Origin: Glandiceps talaboti
Lineage: Eukaryota > Hemichordata > Enteropneusta > Spengelidae
Assembly (NCBI RefSeq): GCF_964340395.1
Contig: NC_135571.1
Span: forward strand, 5,984,953 to 6,048,952
Length of the DNA: 64,000 nt
Direction: 5' to 3'
Every line of letters starts with the position of its first letter. Position 1 is the stretch's first letter. Of this stretch, positions 12,296 to 25,984 are shown piece after piece. The notes under the pieces were generated by a model that worked only from the letters and a program-made list of their open reading frames with translations, made no database searches and had not been told where the DNA came from. Position numbers and translations under genes: made by a program.

Positions 12296-12600
12296 CATAT
12301 TTTGGTAAATTTCTGATAAAATATCAATTTATTCCAAACCTTTTTTTAAAGGCCCATTATTCTTCCCAGGGTCTCTCACATTTTGGTAAATTTGTGAAAA
12401 TATCAATTTATTCTCAACTGGAACCAAACCATTTTTAAAGGCTCATTATTCAATCCCAGGATCTCAGTACTATCACTAAAATGGAAATATGCATTTATCA
12501 ATTACATCTAATTTTAATACCAATTTTAATGGGCCTTTGAAAAGGATTGATATTACTTATGCCAAATAAAAAAGTTGTTTGGTTCCAGTTATGACCCATC
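12296..12600. repeat. ~110 bp direct duplication with an inverted relative
   Basis: aatatcaatttattc, then aaccatttttaaaggc and cattattc...cccagg, occurs twice. The inverted words aatgggcctttgaaaaggat and ttgtttggttcc follow at 12528-12590. Confidence 0.7.
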
Positions 12601-13082
12601 TAGTTTTTCAGGCCGACCCTAAACTTTTTTTTACGTATTCGAGAAAAATAATAATAAAATCGGGAATTCTTGCAAGAAATAGTGAGTGCGGAAACTGAAG
12701 AGACAATATAAAACTATTCTTCCAATCTGTAATGGCTGTACATCTGATAGGAAGAATTAAACAACACAGGGACAATTTGGAAAACGATGGAAAACCTGAA
12801 CTAGACACTCACACAGAAAAAAATATATAATAAAATAAAATAGAAAATCTACCTACCCCAACTATTTTAAATTTGAATGTAATCTGAACCACACATTTTT
12901 TTTTACGCCAACTTTTTGCTACAAGCAGAAATATAGTCTGGCTTGGGAGAATAAAGTTATATGTAACAGGGCCAGGAGATTTCAGATGCAAAGTTAGTAA
13001 TAGCCCAGAGACGTACTACTAAGGAAAGCATGTTATCGGCAAATGACATTACACACTAACTAAAACTGTTGTTATTATAACA

Positions 13083-13330
13083 TGTGGTAGATTATACAAG
13101 TTGATGATAGCAGCAGCCTTCTTGTGTAGATATAATTACCCTGTAATCAAAATTAGTGTAAACACGAATTGGGGTTGAATGTGTGACCACTTGAGGATAT
13201 CTTACTATCAGAGATGCCACCCTACTGTGAGTGTAATTAGAGCAATATCCATTGATTGCTTATATCAACATGTTACAATAATAGTTTCAGTTTGTCTTTA
13301 TCATACTTTGCTGATACAGTGATAGTTGTC
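13083..13330. repeat. Dispersed repeat family, copy 1
   Basis: Matches the copy at 55138-55380 in order: tagattatacaagttgatga, cctgtaatc, agtgtaaaca, tcaacatgttacaataatag and tcagtttgtctttatc. A third partial copy ends at 28125. Confidence 0.65.
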
Positions 13331-13349
13331 TGGCTTGAACTTGTATATC

Positions 13350-14212
13350 AAGCTTTAAGTTAGTAACTGCAGGCACCAATCTCTGTGCTAAGTTATGGTA
13401 ACTGCAGGCACCAATCTCTGTGCTAAGTTACAGTGGCTGCAGCCACCAATCTCTGAGCTAAGTTATGGTGACTGCAGCCACCAATCTCTGAGCTAAGTTA
13501 CAGTGGCTGCAGCCACCAATCTCTGAGCTAAGTTGTGGTAACTGCAGCCACCAATCTCTGAGCTAAGTTATTGTGACTGCAGCCACCAATCTCTGAGCTA
13601 AGTTATTGTGACTGCAGCCACCAATCACTGAGCTAAGTTATGGTGACTGCAGCCACCAATCTCTGAGCTAAGTTATTGTGACTGCAGCCACCAATCTCTG
13701 AGCTAAGTTATTGTGACTGCAGCCACCAATCTCTGAGCTAAGTTATGGTAACTGCAGCCACCAATCTCTGAGCTAAGTTATGGTGACTGCAGCCACCAAT
13801 CTCTGAGCTAAGTTATGGTGACTGCAGCCACCAATCACTGAGCTAAGTTATGGTGACTGCAGCCACCAATCTCTGAGCTAAGTTATGGTGACTGCAGCCA
13901 CCAATCTCTGAGCTAAGTTATTGTGACTGCAGCCACCAATCTCTGAGCTAAGTTATTGTGACTGCAGCCACCAATCTCTGAGCTAAGTTATGGTAACTGC
14001 AGCCACCAATCTCTGAGCTAAGTTATGGTGACTGCAGCCACCAATCTCTGAGCTAAGTTATGGTGACTGCAGCCACCAATCACTGAGCTAAGTTATTGTG
14101 ACTGCAGCCACCAATCTCTGAGCTAAGTTATTGTGACTGCAGCCACCAATCTCTGAGCTAAGTTATGGTGACTGCAGCAACCAATCTCTGAGCTAAGTTA
14201 TAGCATGGATGT
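13350..14212. repeat. 35 bp minisatellite, ~24 copies
   Basis: The unit is agttatggtgactgcagcca plus ccaatctctgagcta. Diagnostic variants (ttgtgac, ggtaac, tcactg) recur in the same order every 7 units (245 bp) in the second half of the array. The 5' end carries more diverged units (caggcacc, tctgtgc). Confidence 0.97.
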
Positions 14213-15299
<1,087 letters not shown>

Positions 15300-15769
15300 C
15301 TGCAATCTTAGGAACAGATAGACAACGACAGAGATTAGAAAGTTCAGAAATTCTCATTACTTTGAAAAAACGCAATCATACTTACAGACATTCCAGGACA
15401 TTACTGTCAGATGTATACTTTCCTACACAATAAATGTAAGTAATTGACAGACAAAGTGTGTCCGATATCCATGTAGCAAACGACCTTCCCATTTCTAAGT
15501 GTTTACTTTAAAAACAATTCCTTGACTTCATCACTTTCTATTTATTTTAACAAAACCTGACCTTTTTTCGATGTCATTCAACTGTTATCAGCCTAACAAC
15601 CATACAAGACCTGCTCTAGACCTGTCAGGACATTCACCTGCCATCTTCATTAATAACATTGTAATATTTCTCAACAGAGTTATTATAAAAATTATTATGC
15701 CCAGCAGTTTCCAATATTGGATTTCAAATAGACTTTCTGTCTCCACCCATAAGTAGCTTGAGAGAAAAA

Positions 15770-15975
15770 CTGAGACCCAACTGTGATTATTCCTAAAATT
15801 GAGGGTTTTTTGTTTTTTTTGTGGTAAAAGTAATTATATATATACTAAATTTAGAACTGACTATATTGTCAGCAGCGTTCAACTGTGATTTTGGGTAAAT
15901 TTTCATTTTTTTGGATTTATTTTTGTGGTAGAAGCAGTTATAAATATACTAGATTTAGAATTGTCATTAATATGT
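15770..15975. repeat. ~110 bp duplication
   Basis: Two blocks share caactgtgatt, tttttgtggta, agttatatatata/aaatatact and aaatttagaa. Confidence 0.6.
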
Positions 15976-16204
15976 TCTCTGCAGTATTTCCTTGTATTAA
16001 CACAGTGGTTCGAAACAGCTTCTCAATTTGTAGCATTTTTTGTTTAGTTTATATCTTGATCGCGTTTCCTCAAACGTGAGTCTTCCAGCAGTGCAAAAGT
16101 CATTAGAAATGTTCGACTTGTTTATACTCAAATACATTGTCTATTTTTACATTGAAAATTTACGTTTTTCATTTTTAATGATAACTGATCCCCGGATAAT
16201 CTTT

Positions 16205-17150
16205 ATTAATCAACTGTACTCATTGTTGACCCCTTGTATCCAGTATTGACCTATCCTATCCATTATTTACCTCTGGTTATCATTATTGACCCCATGTATC
16301 CAGTATTGACCTATCCTATCCATTATTTACCTCTGATTATCATTATTGACCCCTTGTATCCAGTATTGACCTATCCTATCCATTATTTACCTCTGATTAT
16401 CATTATTGACCCCATGTATCCAGTATTGACTCATTTTAATCATGGCTGGCCCTGAATCATTATCGACCCACTACTATTGAGCCCTGATCATCATTGTTGA
16501 TCATTTGTATTTGGTATTGACCTTTCTTAATCTTTATTGACCCCTTCATAATCATTATGGCCCCTTAATAATCATCATTGGGCCATTATAATAATTACTG
16601 ACCTATCACATTCATTATTGACCTATTACATTTACTATTGAGCCCTGATCATCATCATTGTTGATCTTTTGTATATAGTATTGATATATCAATCATTATT
16701 AACCCCCTTAAAAATCATTATTGGGCCATGATAATAATTATTGACCTATCATAGTTATTATAGACCACTCTTAACTGTAATTGACCCCATAACAATCTGT
16801 TTAACTCTTAATGTTAACTATTTGAATTGAAGTTTTGTTCCAAAATAAATGCAAATTTGGAAATTTTCACAAGTTTGCGTTTGGAAAAAAATCAATTTGA
16901 TACTATGATTTATTGACACAGATGAATTTTCATTATTAACTCTTTATACTCATCATTTATTGACCTATCACATTCATTATTGACCTATCACATTCATTAT
17001 TGACCTATCACATTCATTATTGACCTATCACATTCATTATTGACCTATCACATTCATTATTGACCTAGCACATTCATTATTGACCTATCACATTCATTAT
17101 TGACCCCTGATCATCATTGTTGATCCTTTGTATTCAATATTGACCTCTGG
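16205..17150. repeat. ATTATTGACC-based satellite region
   Basis: It contains a 60 bp unit (tatccagtattgacctatcc plus tatccattatttacctctga and tatcattattgacccc) about 3.5 times at 16225-16430. After a diverged middle comes a pure 20 bp unit (tgacctatcacattcattat), about 8 times at 16962-17103. Both share the cattattgacc core, so one seems derived from the other. Confidence 0.9.
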
Positions 17151-17639
17151 CGTAGTTGTTTATTGACTCTTCATCATCAGAATTGACCCTTTGATTATAA
17201 GCTTGCAGCAAAAAATCCTCTAGAGGGCACTACAGTCTCCCATAACCACCTAGCTTATGGGCATGTTGCTAGGGAACCAAAGACGTGATAAATTTATGAA
17301 TAATGTAAAACGACTTATAATTTGGCTTGAAATTGAAGTTTATTATACTTCGATGTAGTCTGCTAGTCTGTAGTGTATTGAATGAGACCAATGAGAATGA
17401 AATAATTTTGAAGGAAATAAATAACTGAAAGAGTTATGTTGTCGTGACAACTCAACTTGTCGGTTGTTAGGCTTTTTGCCCAAAGCACTTTTCCTGCTGT
17501 AGGGACAAATACTATAATTTTACAGAATCAAGATGTAGATTTGAGATTTGTACTTTGTAGTCGATGCCGACATATTGATCTTTAACCAGAAGACAAGTGC
17601 TTCCCTTCAAATATGATATGATCATTTTATTTTCATGGC

Positions 17640-18360
17640 AAACGACAAAAAATCTTGGTTTTTAGGTTTAATTTGCACTGAGATGTTAGACAACATACCA
17701 ATATCAATGCTGACACTACTTGATTATTTCACTGAAGCAGAAATTTATCTTTTTCTTGAACTTTTTAATTTTTTTCAAATTTATTTTCGACTTGAAATAG
17801 TTGTCAAACAGTAATGTTGCAAACAAATGCATTCCCTGAAACATTTTTTCAAAATGGTCAGATTTTTTGGAATTCCCAGACTTTTTCATGATGTCCAGAT
17901 TTATGTTAGATCCACAATACAAATATGAACACAACAAACACTATTCCAAAAAAAATCTTTTCCTTAAAAGTGGTTGCATAAAATTGTCAGTCAATTTTTT
18001 AGGGGACAGAATTTGTGATTTTTGGAAACTTTTCATGAATTCCAGTTTCATTTAGATCCAGATTATAGATATTATCATGGCAAACAAACTTATTTTAAAA
18101 AAAACTACTTTTCGTTATAAAAGTATTTGTATGAAATTGTCACCACAATTTTTCAGGAAAGAGAAATTTGTGGGTTTTTCTAATTTTTTCATGAATTCCA
18201 GTTTTATTTTAGACTCACATACCCTTTCTTTAAGAGTATTTGTGTGAAATTATCACCACAGTTTTTCAAGAGACAGAAATTTGTGACTTTTGGAAACCTT
18301 TTCAGTTTCATTTTAGACCCAGAATACAAATATTATCATGAGAAACAAACCCATACCAAA
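17640..18360. repeat. Degenerate ~140 bp repeats
   Basis: Blocks share atttgtgatttttggaaac, tttttcatgaattcc, agtttcatttagatccaga, atacaaatattatcatg and gcaaacaaac. About four copies, strongly diverged. Related words recur at 40485-40530. Confidence 0.7.
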
Positions 18361-18949
18361 AGGAAGTTTTATTCTGTCAGTGTGTTTGACTGAGTATGTT
18401 TTTGAGTTAAAATACAGAGGCAGTAGACAGAAAAGTAGTATGTATTTGCATGTTGGCCATATCATGACACTTTCCCTCAGGCTGTCATTCATCAAAGACA
18501 TAAAGTGTAAGCGTAGGTGTCAATTCAGACGCTAATGGAGAGACCTTTATGTTTTTTCTCTTTTTTCTAAAACGAACACGGAGATCAGCCAGCTTTAGAC
18601 AACTGATTCTACAAATTCTTCTAATTGTATCTTTCCTTTAGCTGCCGACAAATGACTGACATAAGATATGAGAGAGTCTCTTCGCCTAACAAAGTTAATT
18701 ATTGCATGCATTGACATTTCAGAGATGTTACTATCAAAAGTTGCTGGCACTTGCTAATGGAATAGGTGTATGTTGTACAAGAGTTTTCCATTATTACTTT
18801 CACTATTAGCATTTCCCATTAATACTAGCATCTATCCTTCTTGACAATCATCGACAGTTTTGCGCCCACGAATCAACAATGTGCGCAGATAATCCGACAT
18901 TTTTACGTCATATTGTAGACCCTAGAAATAATGAATATTAGATAAAGCA
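18361..18949. other. No feature recognised
   Basis: No gene-like frame and no clear repeat. Confidence 0.4.
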
Positions 18950-19430
18950 TGCCGTCTTGAGATTTATTTTTATTTATTTTTTTATAGTGGGTAAATGGGG
19001 AATCAGGAAATAACTTACAGCTGGTCTGGGCCTGTCCCCTCAAATATTTATATACAAAAATTCACAGCAAGATATTCAATATGACTTAAAATATATAATG
19101 TATCGTGAACACACAATGAAATTACAATTGATCTGTTATACTGTGGCAGTAGATGTTGCTTGGAGATTTGTTTGAAACTATATAAAGAATTAATACATTT
19201 TATGTTGACAGGGATGTCATTCCAACTTTTTGTGCCTGAAACAGAAATAGAAAATTGACTTGGGTTCGATCTGGCATGATATGGACATAGATTTTGATAT
19301 AAGCAGAATAGCGTATTGTAGTCGTGACTAGTAGATGTAAAATAATCATACAAAGAATGCGGTGATTGTTGGTGGATCAAATTATAGATAAAGATTATAC
19401 TGTGTACGTCATCATTGGTTTCCAACAATT
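18950..19430 (-). mobile_element. 5'-truncated non-LTR retrotransposon (C-terminus of reverse transcriptase ORF plus 3' end)
   Basis: On the - strand a 126-codon frame contains FIYNLIHQQSPHSLYDYF, an H-x-YNT step and FSISVSGTKSWNDIPVNI. It closes with LYSFKQISKQHLL. This is the typical C-terminal end of LINE reverse transcriptase ORFs (pattern YF..H.YNTR...F.I...G.K.WN.IP..I....S...FK...K..LL). It is followed by a G/C-rich stretch (ggggacaggcccagaccagc) and a TA-rich end with repeated AAATAA, as in LINE 3' tails. The catalytic RT motifs are missing, so this is a dead fragment. The exact clade cannot be set by eye. Confidence 0.8.
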
Positions 19431-20866
19431 TGTTTATTCATCAACCATTCACTTCCAGACACTATGGAGACAAAAATGGAAAATTTATTGTTTCATGAAT
19501 GGTTTTCATTCGTATTATGTACTAAGGGACGATCGCACAATGTACGATCGTACAATGTATGATCGCGCAGTGTCGCACAAGCTCAATAAGTGAACTTGGT
19601 TTGTTTAGGGGAGGCAGGGATCTGGCGTCAATACAATTGCTGAACTTCATTTTTGCACTTCTAACCAAATTTTGACGGAAAATTTTCACTCCTTCAATGG
19701 TAACAGCTTTTGTATTTATTACTGAAATACTGATAAGATGATCAAAATTTACTTCTAATGTGAGATATGGTGCTGAGTTTCTGGTAGTATTTGTTTACAA
19801 TTATGTTTTTACATTTATACATCGATCGTAGTGGTGTGACTGCTAAACACTCAGTTTTCATTATGGTTTCATCATTCAGTCAAAGTATGGAATTTTACTT
19901 TTTCATGAAATGTTTACAAATTCAGTTGTTCCACAACTTTATTTTGATTCATTCTGAATTATTGCTGCACATCACACTAATAGTTTGAGTAGAATTCAAA
20001 GAAAGTACAAAAAAATGAATTTTTTTTCATGTATTTTTATCGACCAAAGAATGTAATTTTAATCATTTTTGCTTTCTCTGAAATATGTATTTCGGATTAT
20101 CATACGTGAAGGATTTATTCACGATTATGGCCACAGGCTGGAAGATATATGTCGCCAAATATACGAAGGAGACAAAAACAACATTTAAAAAAAAAAAAGA
20201 TGAATTTATTTTATTACAGTATTTATTACCAAGTCTATGAGATATATTTTACATATATCTCTGCTCCTGAGGAATATTTTGTACTCGTAAATGAAAATAT
20301 AAATATTGAAATGGACAAAATCTGCTCCAATCAAATGTATTGCTCCACCACAACTTTGAGGCAGTAGTAAACATGTATGGAGTACCGGTAACTGAACGAC
20401 AGATACAGTTTTATTGTATGTAGGATGTAGTCAAGCTTGGAAGTTATCAAATATCTTTGTTTTCTGCTACTTTTAACCACATTCCAACTTTAGTTTAGGT
20501 TATACTCAAAGAAATAAGTGTTTCTACTTCTCACTGCATGTATGTGTATATCATATCGGATGTCAGTTGTGTACATTGCCAACGGCAATGTTTTTTACTT
20601 TTGTGTAACTTTTCAGCACAGTCCAACACCATTTTAGATCGTGCTCATAGAAATAAGTGTAAATAATTCATTAATCTCAAAATATTGAATGAAAAGTCAT
20701 AAGATTATTGAAAATTAGATATCTTTTTATGACAAGATTAATATCAAACAGTCACAGGTATTTACATGCAGATAAGATGAAACATTTAATAGGTTATCAA
20801 TTGTGCTGGTAGCTGTTCAGTGGTTTATAATTTATTCATATAAATTGGAATCTGGAATCTGTAATT
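19431..20866. other. No gene recognised
   Basis: A small triplicate (gatcgcacaatgtac and variants) is at 19530-19575. Two blocks near 20455-20530 and 20585-20660 share ttt.agcaca/ccacattccaac, attttaga/agtttaggt and atagaaataagtgt. Otherwise unremarkable. Confidence 0.4.
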
Positions 20867-20867
20867 G

Positions 20868-21210
20868 TTGAGATATGATGGGCGAATGGTTAGAATGGCG
20901 GGTTTGGAATCTACAGGTTGCGGGTTCGAGCCCCATTGCTGCTGTTTGTTTCTGAGTGGCTAAACTCCTTGGGCAAGAATTGAACCATGACTGTGCCTCA
21001 GTCAACCCAGCTGTATAATTGGGGACCTGGTAGGATAGAAGTTGCAATGTGAATGCTTTAATCCTATGTGCTTATAGAAGTTGCAATGGATTGTATGCCG
21101 GAGTTGAGGAAGTATAAAGGGCCGTTGTGCCGCTATAGATCCTTGCCAGTGGTAACTTTGTAAAGTGCTTTGAGCACAAAAATATCCAAATTAAAAGGCA
21201 TTCTATAAAC
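20868..21210 (+). mobile_element. tRNA-derived SINE
   Basis: The head is tRNA-like: an A-box-like ggcgaatggttagaatgg and a perfect B box ggttcgagcc at 20923-20932. A conserved body follows (ccttgggcaagaattgaacc, cctcagtcaacccagctgta, taattggggacctgg), then a LINE-type 3' end (gtaaagtgctttgagc ... aaaggcattctataaa). The layout fits the metazoan SINE superfamilies with conserved central domains (Deu/V/MetaSINE type). Which one is an inference I cannot check. It is not a functional tRNA. Confidence 0.85.
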
Positions 21211-21645
21211 TTTACAAAACCACAAGTTCTATTTGGCAAATATCGAAATTAAAAGGCATTCTATAAACTACAAGTTCTATTTGGCAAATATCCAAATTAA
21301 AAGGCATTCTATAAACTTTACAAAACCACAAGTTCTATTTGGCAAATATCGAAATTAAAAGGCATTCTATAAACTTTACAAAACTACAAGTTCTATTTGG
21401 CAAATATCCAAATTAAAAGGCATTCTATAAACTTTACAAAACCACAAGTTCTATTTGGCAAATATCCAAATTAAAAGGCATTCTATAAACTTTACAAAAC
21501 CACAAGTTCTATTTGGCAAATATCCAAATTAAAAGGCATTCTATAAACTTTACAAAACCACAAGTTCTATTTGGCAAATATCCAAATTAAAAGGCATTCT
21601 ATAAACTTTACAAAACCACAAGTTCTATTTGGCACAGTTTCAAAA
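21185..21645. repeat. 58 bp tandem array seeded by the SINE 3' tail, ~8 copies
   Basis: The unit is ttggcaaatatccaaattaa plus aaggcattctataaacttta and caaaaccacaagttctat. The first part is the terminal sequence of the SINE directly upstream. One unit lacks about 12 bp (tttacaaaacca). Single-base variants (atcgaaa versus atccaaa) mark subgroups. Confidence 0.93.
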
Positions 21646-22028
21646 AAAGCTATTTGGCCACAAGTACATGTAATATGTACAGTCAGTGATTGTGAGAAGT
21701 ATGGCAAAACCTTTAAGATACATTTCTATGTGGAATAAGATTTTAATAGACTAAAGTTCTAAAGTTCCAAATGAACAATGTGATTTGAGGTGAAAACTAA
21801 AACATGATTAATAATTGTCACAGTTCTCCCTGAATGATAATGAGTTTCTACATATAAGAACTCCCTTAAAGGTACACTTAGGAGATGATTTATCAAAGTT
21901 TTGCAGGTATCATCTAAGAAGGAAATGACTTTGTGTCCGACTTTGCAAAAGTATAAAAAACTAAAAAGGTGTGATATCATTTATAAATTGATCATGATTG
22001 AATAGAGTTAGGTGAAAACCTTGAAAAG

Positions 22029-22145
22029 TTGGCATAGTGCCAAATCAGAGGTGCAAATAGTTGGCATAGTGCCAAATCAGTGGTGCAAATAGTTGGCGTA
22101 GTGCCAAATCAGAGGTGCAAATAGTTGGCAAAGTGCCAAATCAGA
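22029..22145. repeat. 32 bp repeat, 4 copies, each with an NFI-type palindrome
   Basis: TTGGC-N5-GCCAA occurs at 22029, 22061, 22093 and 22125, exactly 32 bp apart. The spacer bases vary (atagt, atagt, gtagt, aaagt) while both half-sites are intact. The remaining unit is atcagaggtgcaaatag. Confidence 0.95.
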
Positions 22146-23690
22146 GGTGTGTGTGATAAGTTGAAATATATATGGACAAGGATGAGGTACATTGTACGTA
22201 GTTGTAGCAAAGCTGTTTGTATAGTTATTATTCATGAATAGGAATCCATGCCAAGACATGTCATCTCTCCAATGTAATTTACATATATATAGCAATGCTA
22301 ACATGCACATAAATGTATATGATGTACGCTGTAGAATTTGATAAAACATATATTTCAGAGGCAAGCAAGAAGAGTAATATTAATGACAAGTATACATCTT
22401 AGAACTACATTGTAGTTGCATGTTTCAAAAATTTATACAAAAATGAATATATTGTACTGTGAAACTAAATGCAAAATATTGTTTTTACCAGAACAAAATA
22501 CTGTATGTATTTATTGTTGTTTATTCTTTGTAAGAAATATGTCATCATAGCAACTGACATTTTTTTTTCCATGAATCCACATTCCTTTATGTGGACAGGT
22601 CGGTACCATAACGCTATCCATGCCTAAAAGATGGCCTTTGGCCTTTTATTTTATCTAGATGAGTACTGCATTTTAAACTGATATATAGAACCTATTTCCT
22701 CTGTTGTTAGATTTTGATGCTGATTGGTTCAAAAGATGTGATTGACAGCTCATGAAATATTATTACCATTGAAGTGTTATACTAGTGTAACAAAAGTGAT
22801 GTAGCCTTTATTGAAAATTTGCTTATTATTGGTACAATGTAAGTAAATCCAATAAACCAGTGTAATTTCATTTCATGTTCACAACAAAAAGTGTGTTCTC
22901 AATGTCATTAAACTGGAACATTTTGCCTCGATTTCAGGGTCAAAAATCAGGCACTTTTGATTAGGCCACGGTATGATGTACGTCAAACTTACTTCAAATA
23001 AATGACAATCACATTTTTGACATCAATTTACAAAAACCGAAACCCTTGGATTAAAACGCGTTTATGTCAGTTACATGTATGCAAATGGAAATCTTGATCG
23101 GGATCTGCTTTCGGCAGAGAGCATATGTCTCTTCAAATAATGCACATAGGTATAGAATTTTCTGCACAGACAAAAATCATTAAACATTTCTGATTCAGGA
23201 ATACGTCACATTAAGACATTTCCAACGATGGGGAATTTACAGAATATAAGAATCTGAGTATGAATTCCCGGATGTACATTTATACAATTTGTGCATGAGA
23301 TAAAGCTGTCAAGCTGGTTTGTTAAAAGATGGTACTCACGATGACAAGTAGAAAACTCTGAAAGCAATGTATACTCCCAGGTCAAGTCAAATGAAATTGC
23401 TATGGCTAAATCTTTAGACAGTCTGTCACCATAGAAAGGCATCACTTAATTATTTCATGTCATAAATTGGGGACAGTTGTACAATATAGCTCATTCTCGA
23501 GATGATTGCAAATTTGGGAGTACTCCTGGAGTAATGAATTTACTTGATTTACGAAGACATTTTCCTATGGTGAACTCTACTAATGTCTGGCAAATAAGTT
23601 ATGGTCACCAGATCATGGGATTGGTACGAACTTACATACATGTAGTGATTGACAAACAAAAAGCATTTCATCCAAACATTTTACATCTAA
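22146..23690. other. No gene recognised
   Basis: Unique-looking AT-rich DNA without exon support. Confidence 0.4.
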
Positions 23691-23780
23691 AATGATGTAG
23701 GCTTGGTGTTTCACTCATGGGACATTACAGCTACATGTAAAATGATGTAGGCTTGGTGTTTCACTCATGGGACATTACGT
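23690..23780. repeat. 45 bp direct duplication
   Basis: aaaatgatgtaggcttggtg followed by tttcactcatgggacattac occurs twice in tandem. Confidence 0.9.
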
Positions 23781-25185
23781 TTTTGACACAAAGATAGACA
23801 TATTTCAACTGTAGACTAACAATAACAGAGACACAACAAACTCAGCAGGATCTTTTGCCAAATCACATTGAACAATGATAAGCATTACTATTCATTCACA
23901 GTGCAGTAAAAACAGGCTTCTAATGAAAACATTACATGTGGACTTGATGATTTTAAATTGTTTATTTTCCAACTGAAAATCATCCCCCATTCTACATCCC
24001 TACTGTGCACAGCACCTATGTAATTGTTTCTTTTGCATTAGAAGTTGTCTGAGTACGTGTACAAAATATTATGTTACAAGAGTGAAACACCAAGGCAACA
24101 TCATTTTAGCTGTATCAGATGACACAAAGCTGTAGTAGTAGTAGCCATCATTTTTTCTAGGGTAGTTTTATAAGACTATAAAATTGGTACACATGTATAA
24201 TGAACAATGTGGAATAAGTCGATTGTTTAGAAACCGGTTCTGGAAAGGAATGATGCCCACACACAACCAAGTTCTAGATATTCTTCATCCTGCAGCCGAA
24301 ATACAGTGCCTCTCATATAAGATCATGTGTAGAGCTGATACAGGTACCACAGTATTAAAACATATTAATACAAACAAATTTGATCTGCACCCAATATTAA
24401 TTTTGTCCAGGATAGCTGTTAGGGGTTATATTTTACATGTATATACAAATGTACATGTCAACCTGTACTGTCATAGATGAAGTCAAGTTCTTGTTCGATG
24501 TACAGAATACACTCTGGGTAGTTCCTATGAGGGAATACATGTGAATCTGACTGGAACCGTGCTGAGATATTTACTGTCATGCATAGGAATGTAATATTCA
24601 TGTCAAACCAGTGCATGTAGACTGAACGATTTGTTGCTGTGCATGCTACATACTACTGTTCTGTTAATACAAGTGTTTGGTACAACAACAATAAACGATG
24701 AACAACGACGAACATGAACCTCTCAGTCAACAGTGCATCGACCTTGGCAGAGATAAACTTCTTTAAACACTGCAGCTGCCTCAAGTCAGACATAAGAAGG
24801 AGGAGAGATTTGATCTCTTTTTTGATGTAATTGTAAGCTGTGAAGGGAATTATGTCCAGTCCGAATCACTCTCTGGAGGGAATGATATTAAAATAAATAT
24901 TACCTAGAAGTCGCTTGTATCTTTTATAGATTACTGGCTGTAATCTGAGGTGTTTGAATTATAAAGTACACTGACATTGAAGTCTGACACTGGTTGAAAG
25001 AACTTATTCTAGCTAATCTGTATAATGAGCTCACAAACTGGAGATGTGACTGTTAAAAAATCTTACAATGTTTATCTTTTGAAAATTGAAGCCAAACTAC
25101 TTGAGTAGAATTGAGGTGCCCTTTAGCATATCTCTTTCCCACATTGGTGATGTGTTATTATCGATTATTTTCGTATTTATGTAAT
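23781..25185. other. No gene recognised
   Basis: The 98-codon frame at 24184-24480 has no recognisable family and no splice or promoter evidence. Confidence 0.4.
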
Positions 25186-25535
25186 AATTTTTACTATGGA
25201 TGAGGCTTTGGTATTTATGTTGGATTTTTATTTATAAAACAATTTTATCATGGCTTCCTACTTGAAAAGTCAGTGTGAAACAACATTGACTGAGTCTGTG
25301 TTTGTAACTCGTTACTTTGCAAAAAGCTAAACAATGTGTAAATTGTTTGTTTATTGTACGTACAATAACAAACATTTGACACATTTATTAATCTTGTACA
25401 ATTTATTGAGTTGCAACCAGGGACTTGGGATATGTTGTTTCACTTTGATTTTTCAAGTAGAAGCCATGATAAAATTGTTTTATAAATAAATAAAAAAAAA
25501 ATACCCAATCCTCATGTATATGACCACCTTAAATT
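25186..25535. mobile_element. MITE-like foldback element, ~100 bp inverted ends
   Basis: The left end (tggatgaggctttggtattt ... ttataaaacaattttatcat ... ggcttcctacttgaaaa ... gtgaaacaaca) is reverse-complemented at 25434-25532 (tgttgtttcactttga ... tttttcaagtagaagccatg ... ataaaattgttttataaat ... acccaatcctcatg). Partial relatives are at 7525-7745 and 53030-53100. Confidence 0.9.
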
Positions 25536-25984
25536 TTGATACTTAAGTATTATGAAGTATTAGTACATCAGTCTCTGTCTAATAAAATGAAGTTTACATT
25601 TGTAGGTTCACCAAAAGTTAACAAAAGCAACAAACTTTGGAATACTTAGAATTAGAGTATGTACTACTAGTTATCTGTATGATGGGTTCACAGCTCGGAA
25701 ATGTGACTGACTATGAGAATCTTGCTTTATTTCCTGAAAATATTTGTGTATACGATCATTTATACCTATGATTTTTGATATCAAATGTTTAAAAAAAGTG
25801 TGACTACAACGATCTCTGTTGAAAATAAGTTTAGAACACCAAAAACAATCAAAAAACAAGAATTTTTTAGAAATAATAGACTTGTAGCAAATATTTGTCA
25901 TTTTGTATGATGTCTCCAAGTTCATTGTTTGGATATCATGTAGACTTGCCTTCTAATAGGAATTATAGGTGTTTTTAATCATAA

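Noticed and set aside
13350-14212. Regular 35 bp repeats as a CRISPR array
   Set aside because: No unique spacers; the whole period is repeated, and the DNA is eukaryotic. The same applies to the 58, 59, 67 and 38 bp arrays.
16234-16455. 20-residue repeat protein frame
   Set aside because: 60 bp satellite read in frame; only 73 codons, no signal or domain.
20880-20940. Functional tRNA gene
   Set aside because: A B box is present but the acceptor stem does not pair and the SINE body continues downstream.
20832-21047. - strand frame shared with 2399-2638 as a conserved small protein
   Set aside because: The similarity is explained by two copies of a SINE read antisense.
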